From contig CALKHY010000164.1 in assembly GCA_937988795.1 (NCBI GenBank), forward strand, positions 1 to 16,413: a DNA stretch of 16,413 nt, given 5' to 3'. Under the pieces are notes generated by a model that ran no database searches, had not been told where the DNA came from, and was given only the letters and a program-made list of their open reading frames with translations. Made by a program: the position numbers and the translations under genes. This stretch comes from an uncultured Candidatus Saccharibacteria bacterium. Lineage in GTDB: Bacteria; Patescibacteriota; Saccharimonadia; Saccharimonadales; UBA4665. Position 1 is the stretch's first letter; every line of letters begins with the position of its first letter. Below are positions 1-6,296 of the stretch, in pieces.

Positions 1-26
1 AGTTCAGACGTGTGCTCTTCCGATCT
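1..26. other. Illumina sequencing adapter remnant (not genomic)
   Basis: The first 26 bases are the 3' part of the standard Illumina TruSeq read-2 adapter, ending in the familiar GCTCTTCCGATCT. This is library sequence left at the contig end. Real sequence begins at base 27. Any reading frame crossing this junction is artificial, and the contig end may be a misassembly or an unfinished edge. Confidence 0.97.
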
Positions 27-256
27 GGGCGGGTGATGACTTTGACGCCAAGCCCCATGCCGCTTTCGGCCGCTTCACCTTCTCCCTGCGGCGCAGCGCC
101 GGCATGGCTACCGCCACCGCCGCCTGCAATCTTGACAGCACCGACTGGAATAACCGTCACACCATCGGCAGTAACCGGATTGCCAAATATCACGCGCACA
201 TTCGCCGCATCCTTAACCTCGTCGGTGATAGCGCTCATAATTTCTTCTGCGGTCAT
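27..256 (-). CDS. GerW/YtfJ-family protein, 5' part only (cut by contig end)
   Basis: Reading leftward from the ATG at 254-256 gives 76 codons with no stop before the adapter. The N-terminus (MTAEEIMSAITDEVKDAANV) is followed by an IFGNPVTADGVTVIPV stretch, a Gly-rich segment (AGGGGGS, about residues 45-50) and MGLGVKVITR. This order of 'fGePi..g.tviPv', Gly-rich hinge and 'G.kv.P' is characteristic of the GerW (YtfJ) family, first named for a Bacillus spore-germination protein but widespread in non-spore-formers with unknown function. AGGAGG at 266-271 lies 9 nt before the ATG and fixes the start. That ribosome site is part of the hairpin ending the upstream CHAP gene, so expression may depend on read-through. 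The C-terminus is missing. Confidence 0.72.
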
Positions 257-298
257 ATAAAAAGCCCTCCTCTTGGCAGGATAGCCAAAGAGGAGGGC
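257..298 (-). terminator. Rho-independent terminator of the CHAP gene, overlapping the next gene's ribosome binding site
   Basis: The arms GCCCTCCTCTTGGC (264-277) and GCCAAAGAGGAGGGC (284-298) pair over about 14 bp with one bulge. Read on the minus strand, the stem is followed at once by TTTTTAT (257-263), as expected of an intrinsic terminator 22 nt after the stop of the CHAP gene. The 3' arm contains the AGGAGG used by the GerW-like gene, whose ATG starts right after the T-run. The same hairpin can therefore both end transcription and mask a ribosome binding site. Confidence 0.85.
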
Positions 299-319
299 AG
301 TTTCTGTTAGTTATTTTTG

Positions 320-1456
320 TTAGAAGTGAATAAATACTAGGCCGGCAGGGCTAATGGTGCGCTCGCTGTAGTTACCTTGAAGGTCGTAGTTATACTCACT
401 AATGCGGATGGTTCCATCAGGGTTCACGGCTTCAACGTACATTACGTGTCCGTAAGGGCCGATGTGCATCACTGCAACGTCACCGACACGAGGGTTGGTG
501 TCTACCGGAATACCGGCGGCGCGGGCGTTGTCGTCCCACTGGTTGGCGTTACCAACACCACCCCAGTACGGCATGTGGCGTCCACTCTGGGCGACCTTCC
601 ACGCGGTATACGACACACACTGACGCTGGAACATACCCCACGGGTCAGGCAAGTCGTTCGGGAACGGGGCGTTTGCCCACGGGTAAGAAGGCTGTGCCGC
701 TGCCCATTCTGCGGAGCCAGGAACCGGCTCGGGCTTTGGTTGAGGCGCAGGTGCAGGCTCAGGCTTAGGCTCTGGAGCAGGAGCCTCCTCGGTCTTAGCA
801 GGCGTTTCGGCCGGCTTTTCCTCTGCCTTCTTGTTGTTTTCGACGGCCTTGTTGCGCTCGGACTGAACAATCTTGTCGATGTTCGCCTTCACGCTTTCCT
901 CGAACGCATCCTGCTGCTCACGGTTCAGGCCGATCAGGCGCATGCTTTCGTCGCGGCGCTTGGCCAGCTGCTGCTGCATGACCTTCTGGTCGGCCAACAG
1001 GTTTTCTTGCGACTGCTTTTCGCGCTCGAGCTGCTTGGTCAGCTGCTTGGCGCTGTTGGCAGTCTCGTTAATTTGCTTCTCGAGCTTGGAGCGGTTTTCC
1101 TGGTTCAGTGCGTGCATGGCACGCTGCTTGGCCAGATCCTTTTCGGTCTTAACGACCGTCTTCGTAAGCTCGTTTACCTTGTTGGTAGTTTTGGCAAGTT
1201 CACTGTCAATGGTGTCGACCTGGACTTGCAGTTCGGCCACCGTCTTGCTGAGATCCTTGACCTCAGTGGTGAGCTGCTTTTTGTTTGTAGTTGCGACAAT
1301 GTTGTTTTGTTTGAGCTGACTAAGTTGCTGATCGAAGCTTACGGCATTAACCGCTGGTGCGGATGCCGCCGTCAGCGACAAACCTATCGCCGAGACACTG
1401 AATACAAGCGGCGAAAGTTTGTGCTTCGTCGCATTTTTCAGTTTATCAAAAAGCAA
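320..1456 (-). CDS. Secreted coiled-coil CHAP-domain peptidoglycan hydrolase (PcsB-like layout)
   Basis: The 378-residue protein starts with TTG; an in-frame stop lies one codon upstream, so no earlier start exists. A Sec-type signal spans about residues 13-38, with cleavage near APAVNA. Residues 41-205 form a long Gln/Lys/Glu-rich coiled coil, 213-247 a Pro/Glu/Lys linker, and about 265-378 a CHAP domain (amidase/endopeptidase cutting peptidoglycan). Its catalytic residues are visible: Cys280 in RQCVSYTAW, His337 in GPYGHVMYVE, and an acidic/Asn partner in SEYNY (354-356). The coiled coil plus CHAP arrangement is that of PcsB-type hydrolases used in cell separation, often held in check by a membrane partner; none is evident next door. 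It is transcribed alone from a promoter at 1738-1767 through a long structured leader, and ends at the hairpin at 264-298. Confidence 0.9.
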   Translation of the reverse strand: MLFDKLKNATKHKLSPLVFSVSAIGLSLTAASAPAVNAVSFDQQLSQLKQNNIVATTNKKQLTTEVKDLSKTVAELQVQVDTIDSELAKTTNKVNELTKTVVKTEKDLAKQRAMHALNQENRSKLEKQINETANSAKQLTKQLEREKQSQENLLADQKVMQQQLAKRRDESMRLIGLNREQQDAFEESVKANIDKIVQSERNKAVENNKKAEEKPAETPAKTEEAPAPEPKPEPAPAPQPKPEPVPGSAEWAAAQPSYPWANAPFPNDLPDPWGMFQRQCVSYTAWKVAQSGRHMPYWGGVGNANQWDDNARAAGIPVDTNPRVGDVAVMHIGPYGHVMYVEAVNPDGTIRISEYNYDLQGNYSERTISPAGLVFIHF

Positions 1457-1737
1457 GGTCTAAAAATTCCCCCTTTAGAGTTATTAGGGCTTCCGGCACC
1501 GATCTTGCATAGCATGCCGGAGCCTTTGTTAGTTGATTAATTAGTGGCTGCTACATCAATTTGGCTTTTGGGGGTGTTTGTTTTCTTTCGCTGCTGACAT
1601 AGTGTCATTCCCCCTGGCGGCGTTTACCGGCCTTGTTACCTTACGGACCGCCTTTGCTGGGCGGGTTGCTTGCAACTGGTTGGGACGAGAACTCGGAATC
1701 GGTTGGGCATCCAGTCGATCCTGAGGCAACGATTCCC
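1457..1737 (-). promoter_or_regulatory. ~280-nt structured 5' leader of the CHAP gene (unidentified cis-regulatory RNA candidate)
   Basis: This gene-free stretch is the predicted 5' untranslated region running from the promoter at 1738-1767 to the TTG start at 1456. On the minus strand it opens with GGAATCG-type arms (1695-1701 with 1731-1737) forming a ~10-bp stem. Further stems are CCGCC/GGCGG (about 1649-1665), GTTGC/GCAAC (about 1665-1680) and TGCCGG/CCGGCA (about 1490-1525). A GGGGG (1610-1614) can pair with CCCCC (1570-1574), and the same CCCCC could pair with the GGGGG that serves as the gene's ribosome site (1469-1473). A 14-codon uORF (1556-1600) spans that CCCCC. I do not recognise any riboswitch class; the c-di-AMP (ydaO) consensus was looked for and not found. 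Confidence 0.5.
1556..1600 (-). CDS. Putative 14-residue leader peptide (uORF) in the CHAP leader
   Basis: The ATG at 1598-1600 on the minus strand lies 9 nt after GGGGG (1610-1614), a plausible ribosome binding site. The product reads MSAAKENKHPQKPN and stops with TGA. The codons cover the CCCCC tract that could otherwise pair with either of two GGGGG tracts, so translation of this uORF could alter access to the CHAP ribosome site. It is only a short open frame, and conservation would be needed to accept it. Confidence 0.25.
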   Translation of the reverse strand: MSAAKENKHPQKPN

Positions 1738-1767
1738 AGTATATGTCCTGCTCGTAGCGTGTGTCAA
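1738..1767 (-). promoter_or_regulatory. Sigma70-type promoter for the CHAP gene
   Basis: On the minus strand TTGACA (1762-1767) is separated by 18 bp from TATACT (1738-1743). The -35 is perfect and the -10 has one mismatch. Transcription should start around 1731-1734, at the 5' foot of the first leader stem, which suggests the folded leader is a genuine part of the transcript. Confidence 0.72.
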
Positions 1768-1799
1768 ATCATTCACACACTACAAATAGCGTGTCAGGC

Positions 1800-1805
1800 T
1801 ATAAT
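1800..1805 (+). promoter_or_regulatory. -10 box placed for a leaderless mRNA
   Basis: A perfect TATAAT lies six bases before the GTG at 1812, so the expected start of transcription falls on the first base of the start codon. There is no Shine-Dalgarno sequence before this gene. No good -35 is seen at 16-18 bp spacing. Same arrangement as before the genes at 6246 (minus) and 8267 (plus). Confidence 0.55.
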
Positions 1806-1811
1806 CAGCGC

Positions 1812-2651
1812 GTGAGAGGGACACGACTGCGCCATATTATTGCCGCTGGAATTATTGTCGCCGCCGCAGTCGTGCTGTATACACTGGTGGTGCCGACGGC
1901 AGTGGGCAGGCACTACCTGGATGATATACATCAATCGCTCAGCACCACCGGGGAAGCGCTCAAAAAAACGGCCAGCAGCGCCACCTTACCACTGTTTACC
2001 GATCCGGACATAAGTTTATCTGCACGCAATGATCAGATCAGGAGCGCCCTGCAGGATATAAAGTACGCAGAAGATACGCTCGCTAGGCTTGAGTCGACCA
2101 GCCGTCTTGTCAAACTGCCGGGCGGCGATTTTGCCCACACCTACCGTACAGCCGAAGTGCGACACAATCAATCCCAAGCGCTCGTAAAACAGAGCAGACA
2201 GGTGCTGGATGAATATCGCAATCTGCTTACATATCTCCAGACATATACCGAAATGCAGGCGCGGCTGGACGGGCATCTTGCTGCGTTTAACAGCATCTAC
2301 GATTTCAACACGCTGATCGGCAATGGCGGCAGCATGTTCAGTGCCGCTAACGAACTCTACGCCGACGCCGACAAACTGCGCAGCATACCGGCGCCGGCGG
2401 GATTTGAGCAGCTTACGACCGAGGGTGCCGCCACGCTCAGCCAGGCCGCCAACAACTTCGTCATGCTGGGCAGGGGACTCGACCTCGGTGACGACGCGAC
2501 AATTTATAGTGCAGTTGCGCAGCTTGAGGCAATCGAGCTCAAAAACACGGTCGAAGACAAAGACCTATTGGTTACGCTGGCCGACAAAAGTCCTATCCTC
2601 CGCGAGCTCGCTGATTTGCCCGAAAAGGCCGAGACCGCGCTGGGGCTGTAA
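1812..2651 (+). CDS. Membrane-anchored extracytoplasmic protein of unknown function
   Basis: The 279-residue protein has a short basic N-terminus (RGTRLRH), one transmembrane helix (about residues 9-31) and a mainly helical, soluble outer region with heptad-like stretches (about 60-150). There are no cysteines or recognisable catalytic motifs, and I do not recognise the family. The GTG at 1812 is preferred over the in-frame GTG at 1761 because it places the charged residues directly before the helix and lies six bases after TATAAT. The stop is inside the 3' end of the convergent deacetylase-glycosyltransferase gene (59-bp overlap). Next to a cell-wall hydrolase and a polysaccharide synthase, a surface role is likely but unproven. 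Confidence 0.7.
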   Translation: MRGTRLRHIIAAGIIVAAAVVLYTLVVPTAVGRHYLDDIHQSLSTTGEALKKTASSATLPLFTDPDISLSARNDQIRSALQDIKYAEDTLARLESTSRLVKLPGGDFAHTYRTAEVRHNQSQALVKQSRQVLDEYRNLLTYLQTYTEMQARLDGHLAAFNSIYDFNTLIGNGGSMFSAANELYADADKLRSIPAPAGFEQLTTEGAATLSQAANNFVMLGRGLDLGDDATIYSAVAQLEAIELKNTVEDKDLLVTLADKSPILRELADLPEKAETALGL

Positions 2652-4896
2652 CAGTTTGGCTGCGGTTTAACTTGTTCCAGCCTACGAATGCGCCACTGAG
2701 CGCTGTCAGCAGCGACCGGTACAAAATGTAGGTGCGAAGCGGCGCATAGACCAACCGGGTCAGCGGCACGGCAAGCAGATGCCGGGGGCTTTCCCTGGCC
2801 AGCGCCAGACCGACGCTGGCCACAATAAACTGCAGCGTCAGCATAACGCCGAAGAAAATCAGCATCACCCACCATCTGCCGGCCAGCACATTGGCAACCG
2901 TCAGCGATACAAGGAATGGCCAGAAGAGCATCGGCAACAGCACCGACAGCGCCGCATTTGGCAACACAAACATGCCCAGCCAGCCAAACTGCCGGTTGAA
3001 GAACATCCGGCGGTGCTTCCAGTACGATTGAATATTTCCGAACACCCACCGGAAGCGCTGTTTGGCCAAGTCTTCAAGGGTAAGCGGACATTCGGTATAG
3101 CTGATGGCACTGGGATCCTGCACGATTGTGTGGCCGGTTTCGCGCACCGAAAGTGCGATGTCGCAATCCTCAGCCAGCGTGCGGTGCGAAAAACCGCCGG
3201 CAGCAAGCACCACCCTGCGCCGCCATGCGCCGCACGCTCCGGGCACCACAGTGATTGCGCCAAGGAACGCCTGAGCGCCGCGCTCAATCGCAATACTGGT
3301 CATGTATTCCAGCGCCTGCCAACGCGTGAGTGCATTGCGAATATTGCCAACGCGCACGTACCCGGCAACGCCCGCAACATTCGGGTCATAAAAATGTCGC
3401 GCCAGTCGTTGAATCGTCTCGCGCTCAAACACCGTATCGGCATCCATGCATACCACAATCTCGCCCTTGGCACGGCGGACACCCTTGTTCAATGCGACCG
3501 CTTTGCCACTGTTACGCTGGTGGATGGCGGTTACGCACGGATATTTGAGGGCTAGTTTGCGCGCAACCTCGTACGTATTGTCTTTTGAGCCGTCGTCAAT
3601 GATCAACACCTCAATATTCTTGTAGCGCGATGACAGCACAGAACGCACTGCTTTGCTGATCACCTTGGCTTCGTTGTAGGCCGGTATCAGCACCGAAACC
3701 AGCGGCCGGTAGGAACGCGGCATTTTGGGCGGGTTCCGCGTCCGCCGATGTTGCAGGACAGCGAACGTCACATTCGCGCCGATGACCAGCAAAAACAATA
3801 GCACGTTCAGCGCAAATAACTGGCCGATTAGGCGCATTGGCCACACCAGTGTCATCTGGCCGAACACGAAGGCCGCCTTGTCGCCTGTTGTCGGCTTGGC
3901 TGACACGTGCAAGTCAGCGCCTTGGTATACATCTTCCAGGCTCACGAACTGGTAGCCCGAGGCCTTGGCCATCGGAATAAGCTCCTCAACGTACCCGAGC
4001 GTATGCGTCCGGTCGCCACCAGCGTCATGGAGCAGCAAAATCTTGCCCGAACCGTCCAGCAGCGACGGGTCAGGCTTCTGTGCCGACTTAAACGACCAGT
4101 CACGCGTGTCATAGTCGTACGCCACCGGCACATAACCCAGCCGCTGGGCATGCAGGATGCCCTTGATGGCCGCCCGGAGCGACTGGTCGGTTGCGCCGGC
4201 ATACGGCACGCGCATGAACGCGGTGCGTCGACCCGTCGCTGCGGTGATAACTCGCGTTGTCTGGTTAATTTCCTGCATGCCTTGTATAGAACCGCCGTAG
4301 TCAAAATCAAGGTGGCTGAACGAGTGGTTGGCAATGACATGCCCTTCGCGCGTAATTCGTTCGGCAACCGCCGGATGCTTGACAACCGCCGACCCCACAA
4401 CGAAAAAAGCTGCCGGCGTATGATGTCTGGAGAGAATATTCAGCAGTTCGGGCGTATATTGCGGATGCGGGCCGTCATCGAACGTCAGCACCATCTGTCC
4501 ATCCGGCACTTGTCCATAGCGCTCCAGCGCATAGCGATTTTTGCCGATTTCCAGCCTTTCTTCCGGCGTTACGTCACGAATATAGCGACCACTAAACACC
4601 TCGTACAAAGCCATTCCGCTATCTGTTTCACGTATCGAAACCGCCCGAATAAATTGACCCTGGCCAACAACCGGCGTATTGCTAGCATTGAACGCTTGTT
4701 CCAGATCGTGCACCCTGCCAAGCGGCGCCATCTCGCCGTCAATCATCCCCGGCAGCGTAACGGGTGAAGTCATGAGCGGCACAAACTTTAAGCACAGGCC
4801 GACAACTACCAGCATCAGCGCAGCAAAAAACCATTTCGTGAGATACCACCGCCTGCCTGTTGCATCAAAAAAAATCGGTAACTCCTGATTTTTCAT
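2593..4896 (-). CDS. Fused polysaccharide deacetylase (NodB/CE4) and processive GT2 glycosyltransferase
   Basis: The 767-residue membrane protein has a transmembrane helix at about 21-43. A CE4 deacetylase follows: TFDDGP (138-143, with the Asp pair), HSFSH (191-195, metal His), RVPY (229-232), DYDTRDW (261-267) and LLHD (288-291) are all present. A helix at about 352-380 leads to a GT2 domain with IDDGS (433-437), DAD (485-487), EDCD (576-579) and QRFRW (613-617), the signature of processive synthases such as chitin, hyaluronan or poly-GlcNAc synthases. C-terminal helices (about 640-740) probably form the export channel. By homology it should polymerise a GlcNAc-type sugar inside and de-N-acetylate the product outside, the two jobs done by separate Ica/Pga proteins elsewhere. 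GAGG lies 7 nt before the ATG. Substrate and product are inferred. Confidence 0.92.
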   Translation of the reverse strand: MKNQELPIFFDATGRRWYLTKWFFAALMLVVVGLCLKFVPLMTSPVTLPGMIDGEMAPLGRVHDLEQAFNASNTPVVGQGQFIRAVSIRETDSGMALYEVFSGRYIRDVTPEERLEIGKNRYALERYGQVPDGQMVLTFDDGPHPQYTPELLNILSRHHTPAAFFVVGSAVVKHPAVAERITREGHVIANHSFSHLDFDYGGSIQGMQEINQTTRVITAATGRRTAFMRVPYAGATDQSLRAAIKGILHAQRLGYVPVAYDYDTRDWSFKSAQKPDPSLLDGSGKILLLHDAGGDRTHTLGYVEELIPMAKASGYQFVSLEDVYQGADLHVSAKPTTGDKAAFVFGQMTLVWPMRLIGQLFALNVLLFLLVIGANVTFAVLQHRRTRNPPKMPRSYRPLVSVLIPAYNEAKVISKAVRSVLSSRYKNIEVLIIDDGSKDNTYEVARKLALKYPCVTAIHQRNSGKAVALNKGVRRAKGEIVVCMDADTVFERETIQRLARHFYDPNVAGVAGYVRVGNIRNALTRWQALEYMTSIAIERGAQAFLGAITVVPGACGAWRRRVVLAAGGFSHRTLAEDCDIALSVRETGHTIVQDPSAISYTECPLTLEDLAKQRFRWVFGNIQSYWKHRRMFFNRQFGWLGMFVLPNAALSVLLPMLFWPFLVSLTVANVLAGRWWVMLIFFGVMLTLQFIVASVGLALARESPRHLLAVPLTRLVYAPLRTYILYRSLLTALSGAFVGWNKLNRSQTVTAPARSRPFRANQRARGG

Positions 4897-5002
4897 AGAG
4901 GTACCTCACCTAAACGTCAGTTTTATTATTCTGACTTGTGCTGTCTTTTCCCATAACTTAATTCACAGATCACTTGGCAAGGAAAGCGTATGCTCGAAGC
5001 GT

Positions 5003-5713
5003 ATGGAACAGGAGTTAAACCCACGCCCGAGCCCGAACGTCAAGGTGGCTATTATTGCCGGCATTGCTGGACTGCTGGCAGCCGGGTCGCTAGCCTGGCT
5101 GGCAACGCAGCGCGCCGACAAGTCACCGGAAACAGGAATAATGCGGCACGACAACATCACCGCCACAGTCTTTTGGGTAGGGGAGGGGGCCGACGAATCA
5201 AACGCCAATATCCATAACCGATCTTCAGCCTGGGTAGAGGACTGGGTCGCCGCCTACGGTGGTGTGGACGACCCCGAGAACCGCTGCAATATGCTACCGT
5301 GCGGCTTTGCGCCACAGGAAAATCCATTCTACTTCGCGCTGCCATACAACGACCTCGACGAATCGTGCAAAGCCAAACCATCACAGACAGAAATACCATG
5401 GTACAACGGCCCGCCGCCGGAGGGGCATTCCATTGTCAAAGACCGCTGGGCCAGGATCGAATTTGCTGGTAAAGTCGCCTTTGCACAGTGGGAAGATGCT
5501 GGACCATTTGGTGAAGACGACTTTGACTATGTGTTTCGAGGCGAAGCACCACAGTCCACCCGTGCCGGCATAGACCTCAGTCCCGCTACTGCCGAATACT
5601 TAGGCATCGATGGCCGCGACAAGGTGTCCTGGGAATTTGTCGACGAAGCAGACGTCCCCGACGGCCCCTGGCATCAAACCATCACCACCACACCCCCCGA
5701 CTGCACCCGCTAG
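5003..5713 (+). CDS. Membrane-anchored secreted protein, uncharacterised family (possible double-psi barrel)
   Basis: The 236-residue protein has a transmembrane anchor at about 13-35 and an outer domain with a string of distinctive motifs: TVFWVGEGA (54-62), NPFYFALPYND (107-117), AQWEDAGPFGEDD (161-173), RAGIDLSPA (187-195) and PDGPW (219-223). I have a recollection of this motif set in uncharacterised secreted proteins of several phyla. The WEDAGPF...DLSP pattern is reminiscent of double-psi beta-barrel folds of RlpA/expansin type, but that is only a guess. Four cysteines (95, 100, 122, 234) could form disulfides. The ATG at 5003 has no clear ribosome site; TATGCT at 4989-4994 lies eight bases upstream. 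The gene converges on the repeat-bracketed PaaX-like gene. Confidence 0.72.
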   Translation: MEQELNPRPSPNVKVAIIAGIAGLLAAGSLAWLATQRADKSPETGIMRHDNITATVFWVGEGADESNANIHNRSSAWVEDWVAAYGGVDDPENRCNMLPCGFAPQENPFYFALPYNDLDESCKAKPSQTEIPWYNGPPPEGHSIVKDRWARIEFAGKVAFAQWEDAGPFGEDDFDYVFRGEAPQSTRAGIDLSPATAEYLGIDGRDKVSWEFVDEADVPDGPWHQTITTTPPDCTR

Positions 5714-5736
5714 CCATAACCAACAGTCCTATGACC

Positions 5737-6246
5737 CTAAAACGGTCCGATCGGACCAAAATAGGGTGATTTATTTTGTATTGGTAGTTTTGCGCATTCG
5801 TATATTTCTACGTAGTCCACTAAATCCATTTCCTCAATGGCCTGGCGTAAAACATCGCGGTGATCATATTCTGTAATCCAAACGCTCTTTTGGACCTGCG
5901 TAAAACGCAAGATCTTTAGTAGGCGACGCAGGCGCCTTCTCACCAATGCAGAGTGTTCAGGTATATCAAAGATGATCATTAGTTTTGCCTCTTTGTCTAA
6001 CTTGACCGCCGCAAACGGCGCAACCTTAAGAAATCCCTTTGCGGTCAACCTTGGTATAGGATCATTGGTAATCAACCCGGTCTCTTTGGCACGTTTATAT
6101 GTTCTGCTAAATGACCGGCGGCTACGGCCGTAAGCGCGCTCTAAATCTGCAAAGAATTTGGCGGGTTTAAATGTTAACGAAATATTCTCTCTCGTGTAAG
6201 GTATAAGAGCTTTGAGCAAAAGTATAGTGACGGAATCCTGCTTCAT
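5737..6246 (-). CDS. PaaX-like transcriptional regulator with Cas2-type domain
   Basis: The 169-residue protein has an N-terminal winged-helix part (about 1-85; KFFADLERAYGRSRRSFSRT, then GLITNDPIPRLTAKG as the wing) and a C-terminal ferredoxin-like domain (about 86-155). The latter matches the Cas2/PaaX-core pattern: KLMIIFDIPE with Asp94 at the Cas2 metal-site position, RRRLRRLLK, then FTQVQKSVW. The PaaX family are repressors; no cas1 or repeat array is near, so a CRISPR role is unlikely. The ATG at 6246 is chosen because TATATT ends six bases before it, as in two other genes here; a GTG at 6261 would add five residues. The last nine residues (PYFGPIGPF) are encoded by the left 26-bp repeat, and the right repeat overlaps the promoter, suggesting self-repression at GGTCCGATCGGACC. 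Confidence 0.75.
   Translation of the reverse strand: MKQDSVTILLLKALIPYTRENISLTFKPAKFFADLERAYGRSRRSFSRTYKRAKETGLITNDPIPRLTAKGFLKVAPFAAVKLDKEAKLMIIFDIPEHSALVRRRLRRLLKILRFTQVQKSVWITEYDHRDVLRQAIEEMDLVDYVEIYECAKLPIQNKSPYFGPIGPF
5739..5764. repeat. Left copy of 26-bp inverted repeat (palindromic core)
   Basis: Its core GGTCCGATCGGACC (5744-5757) is a perfect 14-bp palindrome. The whole 26 bp is exactly repeated in inverted orientation at 6261-6286. On the minus strand the core forms a GGTCC/GGACC hairpin with a GATC loop followed by GTTTTAG, so it may also act as a weak terminator. The stop codon of the PaaX-like gene (5737-5739) touches its outer edge. Confidence 0.95.
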
Positions 6247-6252
6247 GCCAGA

Positions 6253-6258
6253 AATATA
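6253..6258 (-). promoter_or_regulatory. -10 box of the PaaX-like gene, leaderless arrangement
   Basis: On the minus strand TATATT is followed by six bases and the ATG. The palindrome GGTCCGATCGGACC at 6268-6281 lies about 10-23 bases upstream of the hexamer, between it and the expected -35 position, the usual place for a repressor operator. Confidence 0.5.
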
Positions 6259-6260
6259 CA

Positions 6261-6286
6261 CTATTTTGGTCCGATCGGACCGTTTT
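6261..6286. repeat. Right copy of 26-bp inverted repeat; probable operator
   Basis: Exact inverted copy of 5739-5764, with the 14-bp palindrome at 6268-6281. It sits between the stop of the peroxiredoxin gene (6297) and the PaaX-like start. On the plus strand the hairpin is followed by GTTTTT, on the minus strand by AAAATAG. It therefore should not terminate transcripts coming from the redox genes, but could stop plus-strand transcripts. Confidence 0.95.
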
Positions 6287-6296
6287 TGGTGATTTT

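Larger units (their letters stand above)
5739..6286. mobile_element. Inverted-repeat-bracketed cassette carrying a PaaX/Cas2-like gene (element status unproven)
   Basis: Two exact 26-bp inverted repeats enclose one gene and nothing else, total 548 bp. The repeats are integral to the gene: one supplies the C-terminal codons, the other overlaps the promoter. This could be a minimal mobile or selfish unit with terminal inverted repeats, or a self-regulated gene with two operators that loop. No target-site duplication is visible outside the repeats, which weakens the mobile reading. GGTGATTT also follows both palindromes in direct orientation (5765-5772 and 6288-6295), so the two ends share more than the inverted match. 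Confidence 0.4.

Noticed and set aside
377..1540. Long plus-strand open frame of ~387 codons
   Set aside because: It is the mirror of the CHAP hydrolase gene; the Leu/Arg-rich product has no domain, and the opposite strand has signal peptide, coiled coil and catalytic residues.
1457..1737. c-di-AMP (ydaO) riboswitch, tmRNA, SRP RNA or RNase P RNA in the CHAP leader
   Set aside because: The key conserved blocks of these RNAs were looked for on both strands and not found; isolated GGUAA-like pieces resemble RNase P only by chance.
2779..4767. Plus-strand frames of 258 and 286 codons opposite the deacetylase-glycosyltransferase gene
   Set aside because: Shadows of a gene with complete CE4 and GT2 motifs; no ribosome sites or recognisable features.
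5737..6246. Reading the gene as a true CRISPR cas2
   Set aside because: No cas1, no other cas gene and no repeat-spacer array in the window; the N-terminal winged helix and single-gene setting fit a PaaX-type regulator.
5739..6286. Target-site duplication flanking the 26-bp repeats
   Set aside because: Sequences just outside the two repeats do not match as a direct duplication; only a GGTGATTT shared after each palindrome was found, which lies inside the cassette on the left.
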